DNA of 64,000 nt, taken from contig NZ_WKJK01000003.1 of assembly GCF_009674535.1 (NCBI RefSeq), positions 248,001 through 312,000 of the forward strand, read 5' to 3'. A program made the position numbers and the translations under genes. Origin of the DNA: Duganella guangzhouensis (GTDB lineage Bacteria > Pseudomonadota > Gammaproteobacteria > Burkholderiales > Burkholderiaceae_D). Below, piece by piece: positions 41,870 to 50,685 of the stretch. The notes under the pieces are model-generated. The model was not told the DNA's origin. It saw nothing but the letters and a program-made list of their open reading frames with translations, and did not search any database. How positions within the stretch are numbered: the first letter of the stretch is position 1; the number at the start of each line of letters is the position of its first letter.

Positions 41870-43506
41870 TGAGTCTCCAGATTGGGCGCGCCCAGACCAA
41901 GTGCGCGGGACAGCCATGCCGGCGAACAGCTCCAGGCGTGGCAGTAGCTGTTGGCGTGGATGTCGCCGTAGGGTGATGTCAGCGGCTCCTGCGGATCGTA
42001 GGCTTCCCAGAAGGTGTCGGCACCGGCGTCCAGCATGCCGCCCCAATAGCTGCGCACCAGCTCCAGCGCCTCATCGCGCATGCCGCAGGCCAGCATCGCT
42101 TCCACGATGTAGTGGTACAGATAGGGCGTGATCGGGCGTACCGCGTCGGCATCGGCCATCACGTTGCGCAGCGCGGTCCGCGCCTGCTCGCGCGATTCGG
42201 GTATCCCGGCCAGCACCATCCACGCTTGCGTGGCGCAGGACACTTGGCGCTGCGGCCCGCTGGTGTAGACGCCACGTTCCCGGTCGAACAGCTGTGCGCG
42301 TGCCGCCTCAGTCATTTGCTCGATGGCGGTGGCATAGTGTGCGACTTCGCCGCCTCGTCCCAGCGTTTCGGCCAGTTTCAGCATGCGGCGCAGCGCGAAT
42401 ACGATCACCGCATGAGTGGCGGCGCTCTTCTCCAGTCCAAACGCCCAGTCGATAAAGCACCAGGTGGCGCCGGTATCGTGGAACAGATGGCTGGCGTCAA
42501 GGCGCTCCAGCAGGCAATCGATCTGACGGCACGCGACCGGCCACAGGTCATGGCCGCAGGCGGTATCGCCGGTCGCTTCCACATATTCCTGCAGCGTGAC
42601 GCAATACAGCGCCGCGTAATCCAGCGTGGTGGTGTCGGCGTAGGTAGGCACCGGACGTTCGTAGACGCAGCCGTTGACCAGTCCATCGGAACGCGGCAGG
42701 CCGGCAAACAGGTACAGGCAACGCTTGACCACATCGTTGGCGCCAAAGGTCACGTAGTTGACCAGCGCCTGCATGCGCAGATCGCCCACCCACAGCCGAC
42801 GGTCGCGGCGTGGACCGTCCTCGAAGCAGGTTTGCAGACAGTCGCGCAGCGTGTACTGCGACACCAGATCGACGCGGCGTATCCATTCCGGGTAGCTGCC
42901 CGGCAGTGGCGCGGGATCGGTCGCCGCCGAGCTGACGGCGTGCGCCCGCATTTCGTCAAAGCGCACGCCAAAGCGGCGCGACGCAGCCAGGATCTCCACC
43001 TTCACGTAGCGGAAGGCGTGACGGCGCTGCAGGCGAAACTCCGTCGGCAGATCGTCAATGGTGATGATTTCCTCCGGCAGCCAGGCGGCGCTGATCCAGG
43101 CGCGATACGGATACAGCGGCTCCGCCACATCGGTCGGCACTTCGCCCAAAGTCAGGCGCAGCCGGATCGGACTGTCCGCCACACTGCCGGTCGGCGCCAC
43201 GCGGAACGACAGATAACCCGCCAGATGCTCGCCAAAATCGACGATGAAACTGTCGCCCTCCTTCCAATTCCGCTCCGGCAGCGCCGAACCGGTGGCCACC
43301 ACGCGCATGGCAAAGCGCAGCGCCAGTTCCGGGCGCGGTTCGGCTTCCACCAGCGCGGCAACCGGCAACACACGCTCGCGCAGCGTCGGTATCAGTGCCT
43401 GCGCCTGCTCGATGAACCGGGCCACCGGCTCACCTGCGGGCAGGTTGATGCGCCGCGCCTCCTCTTCCGCATTGGCGCGGGCGATTTCTTCGGGACTTGG
43501 TTTCAT
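41866..43506 (-). CDS. GH78-like alpha-L-rhamnosidase, cytoplasmic
   Basis: 546 residues without a signal peptide. A short beta-sandwich (about 60-200: GSALPERNWKEGDSFIVDFG, HLAGYLSFRVAP, FRYVKVEIL) precedes an alpha6/alpha6 toroid with the six-hairpin rhamnosidase blocks LQTCFEDGPRRDRRLWVGD, CVYERPVPTYADTTTLDYAA and TPYLYHYIVEAMLACGM, DTFWEAYDPQEP and SYCHAWSCSPAWL. In GH78 the acid residues sit in the CPTRDER-like and E(A/T)-type blocks, whose counterparts are visible. It is shorter than most GH78 enzymes (often 900 residues) and lacks the extra N-terminal sandwich. It probably removes rhamnose from an imported oligosaccharide or flavonoid glycoside. Confidence 0.8.
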   Translation of the reverse strand: MKPSPEEIARANAEEEARRINLPAGEPVARFIEQAQALIPTLRERVLPVAALVEAEPRPELALRFAMRVVATGSALPERNWKEGDSFIVDFGEHLAGYLSFRVAPTGSVADSPIRLRLTLGEVPTDVAEPLYPYRAWISAAWLPEEIITIDDLPTEFRLQRRHAFRYVKVEILAASRRFGVRFDEMRAHAVSSAATDPAPLPGSYPEWIRRVDLVSQYTLRDCLQTCFEDGPRRDRRLWVGDLRMQALVNYVTFGANDVVKRCLYLFAGLPRSDGLVNGCVYERPVPTYADTTTLDYAALYCVTLQEYVEATGDTACGHDLWPVACRQIDCLLERLDASHLFHDTGATWCFIDWAFGLEKSAATHAVIVFALRRMLKLAETLGRGGEVAHYATAIEQMTEAARAQLFDRERGVYTSGPQRQVSCATQAWMVLAGIPESREQARTALRNVMADADAVRPITPYLYHYIVEAMLACGMRDEALELVRSYWGGMLDAGADTFWEAYDPQEPLTSPYGDIHANSYCHAWSCSPAWLSRALGLGAPNLETQ

Positions 43507-43513
43507 GAACTCC

Positions 43514-44341
43514 TCAATAGATAGCTAAAGACTGCGTCCCTTCGTGGGACGTTCTTTTTGTAGGGGTTTCGGGATCGACCACCAGCACTTCCACGCCGGC
43601 CTGCTCCAGCATCCGCACCGCGCTGTCGCGCACACCGCTGTCCGTGATGACGCGGTTGATGCGTTCCAGGCCACACAGCAGCATGCCGCCGTTGCCGCCA
43701 AACTTGGACGCATCGGCCAGCACGGTGACGTGCTGCGCTTGCGGAATCAGCCGCCGGCCGGCTTGTATCAGCAGCGGATCGGCCTCCATCACACCCTGCG
43801 ATGACAGCCAGTGCGCGCCCATGAACAGATGATCCGCCTGCCAGTACTGCACCGCCTGAGTGTCGAACGGGCTGAGTATCACGCCCTGCTCGGGATAGAT
43901 TTTTCCGCCGGTCAGACTGACTTCGTTGTCACTGCCGGCCAATAGGCCGCGCGCGATGGCAAAGGAATTGGTCAGCACACGCATGCGAAGGCCGGCCATG
44001 AAATCCACCATCTGAAAGGTGGTGGTACCACCACCGATCAGCACCGTATCGCCATCGGCACACAGCTCCACCGCCCGGCGGGCGATGGCGCGCTTGCATT
44101 CCACCCGATACTGCACGCTGCCCTCGAACGAGCTGGAACTCAGCTGCCGCGCCGCCGCAGCGCCGCCCAGATGGGCGCGGCCATGCGTGCGTTGCAGCAG
44201 TTGGGCGGTTTCCAGCAGCGTCAGATCACGCCGTATCGTCGCCAGCGAAGCACCCAGCGCTTCGGCCAGATGCATGACGCTGGCCGTACCCTGCTCCGCC
44301 AACATCCGCAGGATGCGTTTGTGTCGTTCCTGTTGTTCCAT
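43514..44341 (-). CDS. DeoR/GlpR-family transcriptional regulator
   Basis: 275 residues. N-terminal helix-turn-helix: ERHKRILRMLAEQGTASVMH and LGASLATIRRDLTLLE, followed by the DeoR sugar-phosphate sensor domain (GDTVLIGGGTTTFQMVDF, VLTNSFAIARGL, EVSLTGGKIYPEQGVILSPF, HVTVLADASKFG). These regulators usually bind a phosphorylated intermediate. The gene lies inside the operon, between the TonB receptor and the GH78-like gene, so it probably represses that operon. The palindrome TTAACA-AG-TGTTAA in front of the receptor gene is a candidate target. Confidence 0.92.
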   Translation of the reverse strand: MEQQERHKRILRMLAEQGTASVMHLAEALGASLATIRRDLTLLETAQLLQRTHGRAHLGGAAAARQLSSSSFEGSVQYRVECKRAIARRAVELCADGDTVLIGGGTTTFQMVDFMAGLRMRVLTNSFAIARGLLAGSDNEVSLTGGKIYPEQGVILSPFDTQAVQYWQADHLFMGAHWLSSQGVMEADPLLIQAGRRLIPQAQHVTVLADASKFGGNGGMLLCGLERINRVITDSGVRDSAVRMLEQAGVEVLVVDPETPTKRTSHEGTQSLAIY

Positions 44342-44370
44342 CGCCGGCCTCCATCTTCATCAACGCCTGA

Positions 44371-47091
44371 TTACCAGTCCTTGTTCAGGCCCACCGAAAC
44401 CACCCGGCCCAGCGCCGATGCCGAAGAGGCGTCGAAGCCGACAATGCCATTGGTGCCGCTGGTGTAGTACACCGGCGTGTCACGGTTGAAGATATTGCTG
44501 ATGTTGAAGGTCAGGCGCGTGCCTTTCAGCCAGCCATCGGTGTTCGGCAGCGTCCACGCCCAGTTGGTATCAACCGTGGTGAACGACGATACCTGCTGCA
44601 CGCCGGTGCTGACCGAGTTGCGATAACCGCCGGTATAGTTCAGGAACAGGCTGGCCGCCACCGCGCCGCTGCTCCAGCCCAGTTGCCCGCGCGCCTTGGT
44701 CTTGATGGCGTAGTTGGTACCCAGCAGTTCGATCTTGTCGGCCACGCCGGGCACGATCTGGTCGAACTTCAGCATGCGGGTGCCGGCCAGGTTCAGGTTC
44801 CACTTGCCCAGCTCCGTGCGGAAGCCGTAGCCGATATCGAAGTCGATGCCGCGAATACGCTCGTCGGCAAAGTTCTGACGACGCAGGTCATACACGGCGG
44901 TTGGCAGGCCGCCGACGTCCGGATACACCAGGCCATCGTGGCGCATGCCGGCCAGCAGCGGTTGAATCACCGCCAGCCATTCGGCGTCGGTCATGCCGGC
45001 TGAGCGCACGATGCGATACTTGTCATAGGCCGCCAGCGGATTCACCACCGGACCAAAGGTCGGGAAGGTGATGACGTCGTTGTAGTTGATGGCGAAGTAG
45101 GACATGCTCAACTTGAAGCCCTTCAGCAGCGACGGGCTCAGATCGAAGCCGACGTTGTAGGTCTGCGCCGTCTCCGGTTTCAGGTTGCTGTTACCACCGG
45201 CCAGCACCACCGTGTAATCGCTGGAGCCAGCGCTGGAGCAGCCGACGTAAGCGCCGGAGATGCACGGGAAGCGGATCGCGCGGGTGTCGATAGCGGTGCC
45301 GGCATCGGCCAGGCTCGGTGCGTGGAAGGAGCGGCCGGCGCTGGCGCGGATCTGCGCGCCCTCCACCACGGTCCATGTCACACCGGCTTTTGGATTGGTG
45401 GTGTTGCCAACGTCACTGTAATTATCGTAGCGCGCAGCCAGCGACAGGTCCAGCTTCTCCACGCCGGAAACGCGATTGGCCTTGCCCACCAGCGGCAAGA
45501 ACAGTTCTCCGAACGCCGACTTGCTGGTGCGCGTGCCGCCTGCACTGTAAGGCGTACCGGCGTCGCGCTGGCCGGTTACCACCAGGCCGTCGAAGCCTTC
45601 CTGGCGCACGTCCACGCCCACCGCGAGCTTGACATCGCCGCCGGGGATCTTGAAGATCGAGCCATCCAGCTTGGCCTGGCCTTCCTTCAACGTCTGACGC
45701 GCGAAGTAGCGGGTTTCGTAGTTGCCAATGCGGGCCAGCAGCGCCGCGTCGGTAGCCGCGCCCACGCCGTACGGATTGAAAGTACCGTTGGCAGCGCTGG
45801 TGGTAGCCAGTGCCTGATCGATGCCGTGGTTACGCACATCGTCGCGTTCCAGGCCATAGTTGAATTCCACTTTGGCGTTCCAGCCGCCGGACAGTTCAAC
45901 ATTCGCGCCGGCCACCAGGGACAGGGTCTGAGTGCGGATGTTGTTGGTGAAGGTTGAACCGAAGTCGCCGGCCGGGTTGTAAGTCACCGACTGCGTATCG
46001 GTGGAACCGTTGATGGCGCGGTAGTACGGGCTGGAAGACGGCACGCTGACCGTGGTCGAACCACTGGTGACGCCGTCGCCTGCGACATGGGTCTTCACAT
46101 CGCGCTGCGACGCCAGCACACTGCCGTACAACTCAACGCGGTCACTCACGTTCTGACGCAGCGATGAAAACACCGAATCGCGCGTCTGCGCTGGATACAG
46201 ATCGCTGGCACGATTGGCCTCGCACTTGCTGGTGCCCGGCGTGATGGCGCCGCTGGCGTTCAAGGTGTAGGCCACGCCGCCCATGGTGATGTTGGCCGGG
46301 CTGCACAAGGTCGAACGGCTGTCCGATCCACCATACGGACGCTGATCGTTGACGATGTACGAACGCTCGGTGCCGGCCAGCGCGGTGTTGTGCGTATGCT
46401 CGTAGGACAGCAGCCAGCCGCCATCTTCCCAGGTCTTGCCGAACACCTGGCTGAAGTTGGTGCTGCGATAGCCGCTACCGCTGCCGGTGTTAAAGCCGGT
46501 CTCCGCGCCATTGAAATTACGACGGGTGACGAAGTTGACCACGCCGGCAATCGCGTCCGAACCATAGATCGACGAGCCGCCATCGGCCATCACTTCCACC
46601 CGCTGCAGCGCAGACAGCGGAATGCCACCCGCATCGGGCGCGGTCTGATTGATGCCGGCGCCCGGCAAACGGTGACCATCCAGCAGCAGCAGCGTCAAAC
46701 CGCCGCCGCCATTACCCACGCCGATGCCGTGCACCGCCGGCTGATCGACGAAGTTGGCCTGGTTGCTGCCAGTGTTGTTACCAGTGGTGTTGAAGTTATT
46801 CAGTTGCGGCAGTGCGCGCAGCATTTCGGTGCCGGTGGTGGCGCCGGTGGCGGCGATGTCCGCCATCGTCATCTTGGTCAGGCCCGCACCCACCGGCGCG
46901 ATGCCGCGAATGCTGGTGCCGGTGACAGTAACGACGTTATCGACGGCGATTGGCTTGGCTTCGGTGGCCGCGTCGGTAGGCGTGTCCTGGGGCGCCGTGG
47001 TCTGCGCGCCGGCGATGGCCGAGGTGCCGGCAAGGATGGCGCTGATGGCCGCCACAATGGCTTTCTGCTTGTATGGTGTCGTATGCAACAT
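44371..47091 (-). CDS. TonB-dependent receptor of the rhamnoside/glucoside operon
   Basis: 906 residues. The signal peptide (AIVAAISAILAGTSAIAGAQ) is followed by a TonB-box-like VVTVTGTSIRG, a plug with EMLRALPQLNNFNTTG, LLLLDGHRLPGAGINQ and QRVEVMADGGSSIYGSDAIA, which define the GSS(A/I)YG receptor group common in Xanthomonas, Caulobacter and Oxalobacteraceae. A 22-strand barrel ends in LGRVVSVGLNKDW. As first gene of the operon with DeoR, GH78-like, MFS and GH3, it should import a plant glycoside or rhamnose-containing oligosaccharide. Its ribosome site is weak. Confidence 0.92.
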   Translation of the reverse strand: MLHTTPYKQKAIVAAISAILAGTSAIAGAQTTAPQDTPTDAATEAKPIAVDNVVTVTGTSIRGIAPVGAGLTKMTMADIAATGATTGTEMLRALPQLNNFNTTGNNTGSNQANFVDQPAVHGIGVGNGGGGLTLLLLDGHRLPGAGINQTAPDAGGIPLSALQRVEVMADGGSSIYGSDAIAGVVNFVTRRNFNGAETGFNTGSGSGYRSTNFSQVFGKTWEDGGWLLSYEHTHNTALAGTERSYIVNDQRPYGGSDSRSTLCSPANITMGGVAYTLNASGAITPGTSKCEANRASDLYPAQTRDSVFSSLRQNVSDRVELYGSVLASQRDVKTHVAGDGVTSGSTTVSVPSSSPYYRAINGSTDTQSVTYNPAGDFGSTFTNNIRTQTLSLVAGANVELSGGWNAKVEFNYGLERDDVRNHGIDQALATTSAANGTFNPYGVGAATDAALLARIGNYETRYFARQTLKEGQAKLDGSIFKIPGGDVKLAVGVDVRQEGFDGLVVTGQRDAGTPYSAGGTRTSKSAFGELFLPLVGKANRVSGVEKLDLSLAARYDNYSDVGNTTNPKAGVTWTVVEGAQIRASAGRSFHAPSLADAGTAIDTRAIRFPCISGAYVGCSSAGSSDYTVVLAGGNSNLKPETAQTYNVGFDLSPSLLKGFKLSMSYFAINYNDVITFPTFGPVVNPLAAYDKYRIVRSAGMTDAEWLAVIQPLLAGMRHDGLVYPDVGGLPTAVYDLRRQNFADERIRGIDFDIGYGFRTELGKWNLNLAGTRMLKFDQIVPGVADKIELLGTNYAIKTKARGQLGWSSGAVAASLFLNYTGGYRNSVSTGVQQVSSFTTVDTNWAWTLPNTDGWLKGTRLTFNISNIFNRDTPVYYTSGTNGIVGFDASSASALGRVVSVGLNKDW

Positions 47092-47193
47092 GATCTTTGT
47101 CTCGTCAGTTTATTGTTGGTATGGCGGGCATCTACGGCCCTGGTGCTGCTGCGGCGTGGTGTGCTGGCTCCTCCTTTGCTTGCGTTATTAACA

Positions 47194-47207
47194 TTAACAA
47201 GTGTTAA
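47194..47207. promoter_or_regulatory. TTAACA-AG-TGTTAA palindrome before the TonB receptor
   Basis: Perfect 6-base arms with a 2-base centre, 103 bases upstream of the receptor ATG in the 232-base gap it shares with the response regulator gene. It is a good candidate operator for the DeoR-family protein encoded in the operon, although the divergent response regulator could also use it. Confidence 0.55.
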
Positions 47208-47323
47208 TAAACTATAGCACCGCATTAATTCAACGTAAATCTTTGCAAGCTTGTTTGTGCATACAATCAATTTCGTGAGCGATCTTTGTGGTTTCCTCGT
47301 TCATATATTGTTAAACTTTGACC

Positions 47324-48007
47324 ATGCAAATACTCCTCGCCGAAGACGACACCATCCTGGCCGACGCCCTCAAAGCCCAACTGAACAAGCTTGGCTACAC
47401 GGTGGAGCACGCGCCCAACGGACCGGTGGCGCAGTTCCTGCTGCAACGTCAACGCTTCGACCTGGCCATCCTCGATCTCGGCCTGCCGATGCTCGATGGC
47501 TTGTCGGTGCTGCGTGAACTGCGCGCGGCGGATGCGCTGATGCCGGTGGTGGTGCTGACCGCGCAGGATGGCCTGGACAGCCGCGTGGCCGGCCTGAACG
47601 CGGGCGCCGACGACTACATCACCAAGCCTTTCGACTTCCCTGAACTGGAAGCGCGCCTGCGCGCACTGCTGCGCCGCGCCAAAGCCGCCACCTCCAGCGC
47701 GGAACTGAGCTGCGCCAATCTGATCTTCGATGCCCGCAATCGCCGCGCCGCCGTCAACGGCCAGCCGCTGGAACTGAGCCCACGCGAATTTCAGCTGCTG
47801 GAACTGCTGCTGATCCAGCGCGATAACGTGGTCACCAAAGAGCAGATCACGCAAGCGTGGGCCAACGATGGCGGCGGCATCGGCGCCGGCAATGCGATCG
47901 AGGTGTACATCCATCGCCTGCGCCGCCGGCTTGAAGGTTCGGGGCTCGACATCCGCACTGTGCGCGGGCTGGGCTACCTGCTCGAAGAATCCGGCAAGGC
48001 CGCCTAG
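47324..48007 (+). CDS. OmpR-family response regulator (TctD-like)
   Basis: 227 residues from the ATG at 47324; a TTG two codons earlier is possible but less likely. The receiver domain has the acidic pocket AEDD (residues 6-9), the phospho-acceptor Asp51 in LAILDLGLPMLDG, Thr in VVVLTAQD and Lys in YITKPFD. The C-terminal winged helix shows LSPREFQLLELLLIQRD, EVYIHRLRRRLEG and IRTVRGLGYLLEE. The kinase gene starts at the base after its stop. It is divergent from the TonB receptor, which is its nearest potential target. Confidence 0.94.
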   Translation: MQILLAEDDTILADALKAQLNKLGYTVEHAPNGPVAQFLLQRQRFDLAILDLGLPMLDGLSVLRELRAADALMPVVVLTAQDGLDSRVAGLNAGADDYITKPFDFPELEARLRALLRRAKAATSSAELSCANLIFDARNRRAAVNGQPLELSPREFQLLELLLIQRDNVVTKEQITQAWANDGGGIGAGNAIEVYIHRLRRRLEGSGLDIRTVRGLGYLLEESGKAA

Positions 48008-49450
48008 GTGCGCATGGTCTCCCTCTCGCGCAAACTGATGCTGTGGCTGATTTTGCCGCAGCTGGTGTTATGGCTGGCGGGAGGGCTGGCCACCTATCGG
48101 CTGGCCGCCAAATACACCAACCGCGCCATCGACGCCAGCCTGGTACAGGCATCGCGCGCGCTGCTGCGACAATTGAAGCCGATCGATCAGGGCTTGCTGA
48201 TCGACTTCCCGCGCGCCGCGCAAGACATCCTCGAAGCCGATCCCAAGGACCGCTTGATGTACACCGTCAGCACGCCGCCGGGCAGTTTCATCCTCGGGAA
48301 TAACACGCTGCCAGCGCCGCCCGCCGATGCCCAGCGTAGTCTCGACACGCCGTATTTTTACGAAGGCATGGTGACGCCGGCCGAAGGAGTGGCCGGTCCC
48401 GCCAAGGAGATGCGCATCGTCGCGTTGTACGTGCCGTTTGGTGACATCGCCTCCCCCAAACAAACCATGCTGGTGCAGGTGGCGCGCAGCAGCGCGGACC
48501 GCGAAGAGCTGGCGCGCGCCATCCTGGGCGATACGTTGCTGCCGTTGTCGCTGCTGGTGCTGTCGATGACGCTGATCGTCGGCTACGGCATTCGCGCCGG
48601 CCTGGCGCCACTGGCGCGCTTGCGGCGCGAAGTCGAAAGCCGTGCGCCGGACGATCTCACGCCGATCAAGCTGGAACTGGCGCCGGTGGAACTGCGCTCG
48701 CTGGCCAGTGCGCTGAATCACCTGCTGGCCGCCGTGCAGCGCCAGATCGGCGCGCAGAAGCGCTTTATCGGCGATGCCGCGCATCAGCTGCGTACACCAT
48801 TGGCGGGCCTGCAAAGCCAGACCAAGCTGGCGTTGGAAGCGGCCACCGACGATGAGCAGCGCAAACGCCTGGAGCTGGTCCACCAGAGCGCCGATCGCAG
48901 CGCACACCTGGTCGCGCAATTGCTAACGCTGGCGCGCACCGAGCCGGATGCCGCCGCACAGATGCGACGCGGCCACTTCGACCTGCGTGCCTTCGCCCGC
49001 GAGTCGGTAGTTCAACTGGTGCCGCGCGCGCTGCGTGCCGGCCAGGATCTGGGCTTCGACGAGGATGCCACCGATGCCACCTATGCCGTCGTGCCGGTGA
49101 ACGCCAACGCCATGCTGCTACGCGAAGCGCTGGCCAATTTGATCGACAACGCCATTCAGTACGCCCAGCCCGGCGCGGAGGTCACGGTGCGGGTACGCCA
49201 ACAGGACCAGTCCGCGCTGCTGATCGTCGAAGACAATGGCCCCGGCATCCCGTCCGAAGACCGCGAGCGCGTGTTCGAGCGCTTCGTCCGCGCCACCTAC
49301 AGCGGTAGTGGTTGCGGCCTGGGACTGTCCATCGTCAAGGAGATCGTCGAACGCCATCAGGGCACAGTAACGCTGGAGCCGGTAAAGCCGCACGGTCTGC
49401 GTGTCATCGTTACCTTGCCGATCGATGCGACGCCGGGAGCGGCGCCATGA
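48008..49450 (+). CDS. Sensor histidine kinase (TctE-like)
   Basis: 480 residues from a GTG at 48008 (an ATG two codons later is possible). The first membrane helix (LMLWLILPQLVLWLAGGLA) and the second (LLPLSLLVLSMTLIVGYGI, about residue 180) enclose a 2CSK_N-type periplasmic sensor of about 140 residues. A HAMP-like linker follows, then the phospho-acceptor His in FIGDAAHQLRTPLAGLQ, the N box NLIDNAIQYA, and G boxes VEDNGPGIP and GSGCGLGLSIV. It phosphorylates the preceding response regulator. Its stop overlaps the start of a periplasmic sugar-binding protein, which may present the ligand to the sensor. Confidence 0.94.
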   Translation: MRMVSLSRKLMLWLILPQLVLWLAGGLATYRLAAKYTNRAIDASLVQASRALLRQLKPIDQGLLIDFPRAAQDILEADPKDRLMYTVSTPPGSFILGNNTLPAPPADAQRSLDTPYFYEGMVTPAEGVAGPAKEMRIVALYVPFGDIASPKQTMLVQVARSSADREELARAILGDTLLPLSLLVLSMTLIVGYGIRAGLAPLARLRREVESRAPDDLTPIKLELAPVELRSLASALNHLLAAVQRQIGAQKRFIGDAAHQLRTPLAGLQSQTKLALEAATDDEQRKRLELVHQSADRSAHLVAQLLTLARTEPDAAAQMRRGHFDLRAFARESVVQLVPRALRAGQDLGFDEDATDATYAVVPVNANAMLLREALANLIDNAIQYAQPGAEVTVRVRQQDQSALLIVEDNGPGIPSEDRERVFERFVRATYSGSGCGLGLSIVKEIVERHQGTVTLEPVKPHGLRVIVTLPIDATPGAAP

Positions 49451-50685
49451 AGCGGCTGCTCAGCGGCGTCTGCGCCGCCCTGCTCGCGTTGTCCTGCCAC
49501 GCCGGCGAAGTCGAGGTACTGCATTTCTGGACCACCGGTGCCGAAGCCGGCGCGCTGGCCAACCTGAAAGCATCAATGCGCAGCAAAGGCCATACATGGC
49601 GCGACTTCGCGGTGGCCGACGGCGGCGGCGGACTGGCGCTGACTCTACTCAGTTCTCGCGTCAACTCCGGCAATCCCCCGACCGCCGCGCAGATCAAGGG
49701 CGCGTCAATCCAGGAATGGGGCCGCGCTGGCAAGCTGGCCAACATCGACACCGTCGCTCAGGCCGAGCGCTGGGACGCGCTGCTGCCGCCCATCATCAGC
49801 AACACCATGAAATTCGATGGCCATTACGTAGCGGCGCCGCTCAATGTCCATCGCGTCAACTGGCTGTGGGTGAATGCCGCCGCGCTGAAGAAAGCCAATG
49901 CGCGCATGCCCACCAGTTGGGACGAATTCTTTGCCGTGGCCGACGCTATGCGCAAGGCCGGCATTGCGCCGCTGGCCTACTCCGGCCAGTCCTGGCTGGA
50001 CCTGGGCACGTTTGAGACGGTCATCATCGGCATCGCCGGCGTCGACTTCTACAAGCGCGCCTTCATGCAGCTCGATCCGGCGGCGCTCAACAGCGCGCAG
50101 ATGGAGCAAATCCTGCAGACCTTCAAGCGCATCAAGGCTTACACCGGGCCGCAGGGTAAATACCGCGACTGGGTGGCCGCTACCGCCGCCCTGGCAAAGG
50201 GCGAGGCAGGCATGCAGTTGATGGGCGACTGGGCCAAGAGCGAGATTTACGCCGCCGGCAAGCTGCCCGGCGTCGACATCCTGTGCACCGCCGCGCCGGG
50301 CACCTCCGGCGCATTCACCTTCGACATCGATTCGCTGGCGCTGTTCAAGGTCGCCCCTTCCAGCCAGCCGGCGCAACAGGATCTGGCGCGCGCAGTGATG
50401 GGCAAGGACTTCCAGCGCGCCTTCAATCTGGCCAAGGGTTCGATCCCGGTGCGGCAGGACGTCAAGCTGGATGGATTTGACGAATGCGCGCGCCAGTCCA
50501 GCCGAGACTTCGCCGCCAGCGCCAAGCGCGGCACGCTGTTGCCCAGTGTCGCCCACGGCATGGGTCTGCCCTACACTACCACGCTGGCGCTGTGGGATGT
50601 GATCCGTCAGTACTGGAATCAGGACAGCATGAGCGCCAAGATCGCCATGGCCCGCATGGCGCAGGTGGCGGCGGCACGACGCTAA
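49447..50685 (+). CDS. Periplasmic sugar-binding protein without permease genes
   Basis: 412 residues from the ATG overlapping the kinase stop (ATGA). Signal peptide: LLSGVCAALLALSCHAG. The mature protein is a type-1 solute-binding protein of ABC carbohydrate transporters: VEVLHFWTTGAEAGALANLK, ASIQEWGRAGKLANIDTVA, YVAAPLNVHRVNWLWVNAAA, MPTSWDEFFAVADAMRKAGI and GMQLMGDWAKSEI, similar to glucose/mannose-type binders such as GtsA. No permease or ATPase genes follow; the next gene is convergent. Coupling to the kinase gene suggests it works as a ligand-sensing partner of the kinase, which is inference. Confidence 0.9.
   Translation: MKRLLSGVCAALLALSCHAGEVEVLHFWTTGAEAGALANLKASMRSKGHTWRDFAVADGGGGLALTLLSSRVNSGNPPTAAQIKGASIQEWGRAGKLANIDTVAQAERWDALLPPIISNTMKFDGHYVAAPLNVHRVNWLWVNAAALKKANARMPTSWDEFFAVADAMRKAGIAPLAYSGQSWLDLGTFETVIIGIAGVDFYKRAFMQLDPAALNSAQMEQILQTFKRIKAYTGPQGKYRDWVAATAALAKGEAGMQLMGDWAKSEIYAAGKLPGVDILCTAAPGTSGAFTFDIDSLALFKVAPSSQPAQQDLARAVMGKDFQRAFNLAKGSIPVRQDVKLDGFDECARQSSRDFAASAKRGTLLPSVAHGMGLPYTTTLALWDVIRQYWNQDSMSAKIAMARMAQVAAARR

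Noticed and set aside
40523..41872. 449-codon plus-strand open frame over the GH3/MFS junction
   Set aside because: Antisense to the MFS gene; lacks hydrophobic or domain structure and has the Gln/Arg/His-rich shadow composition.
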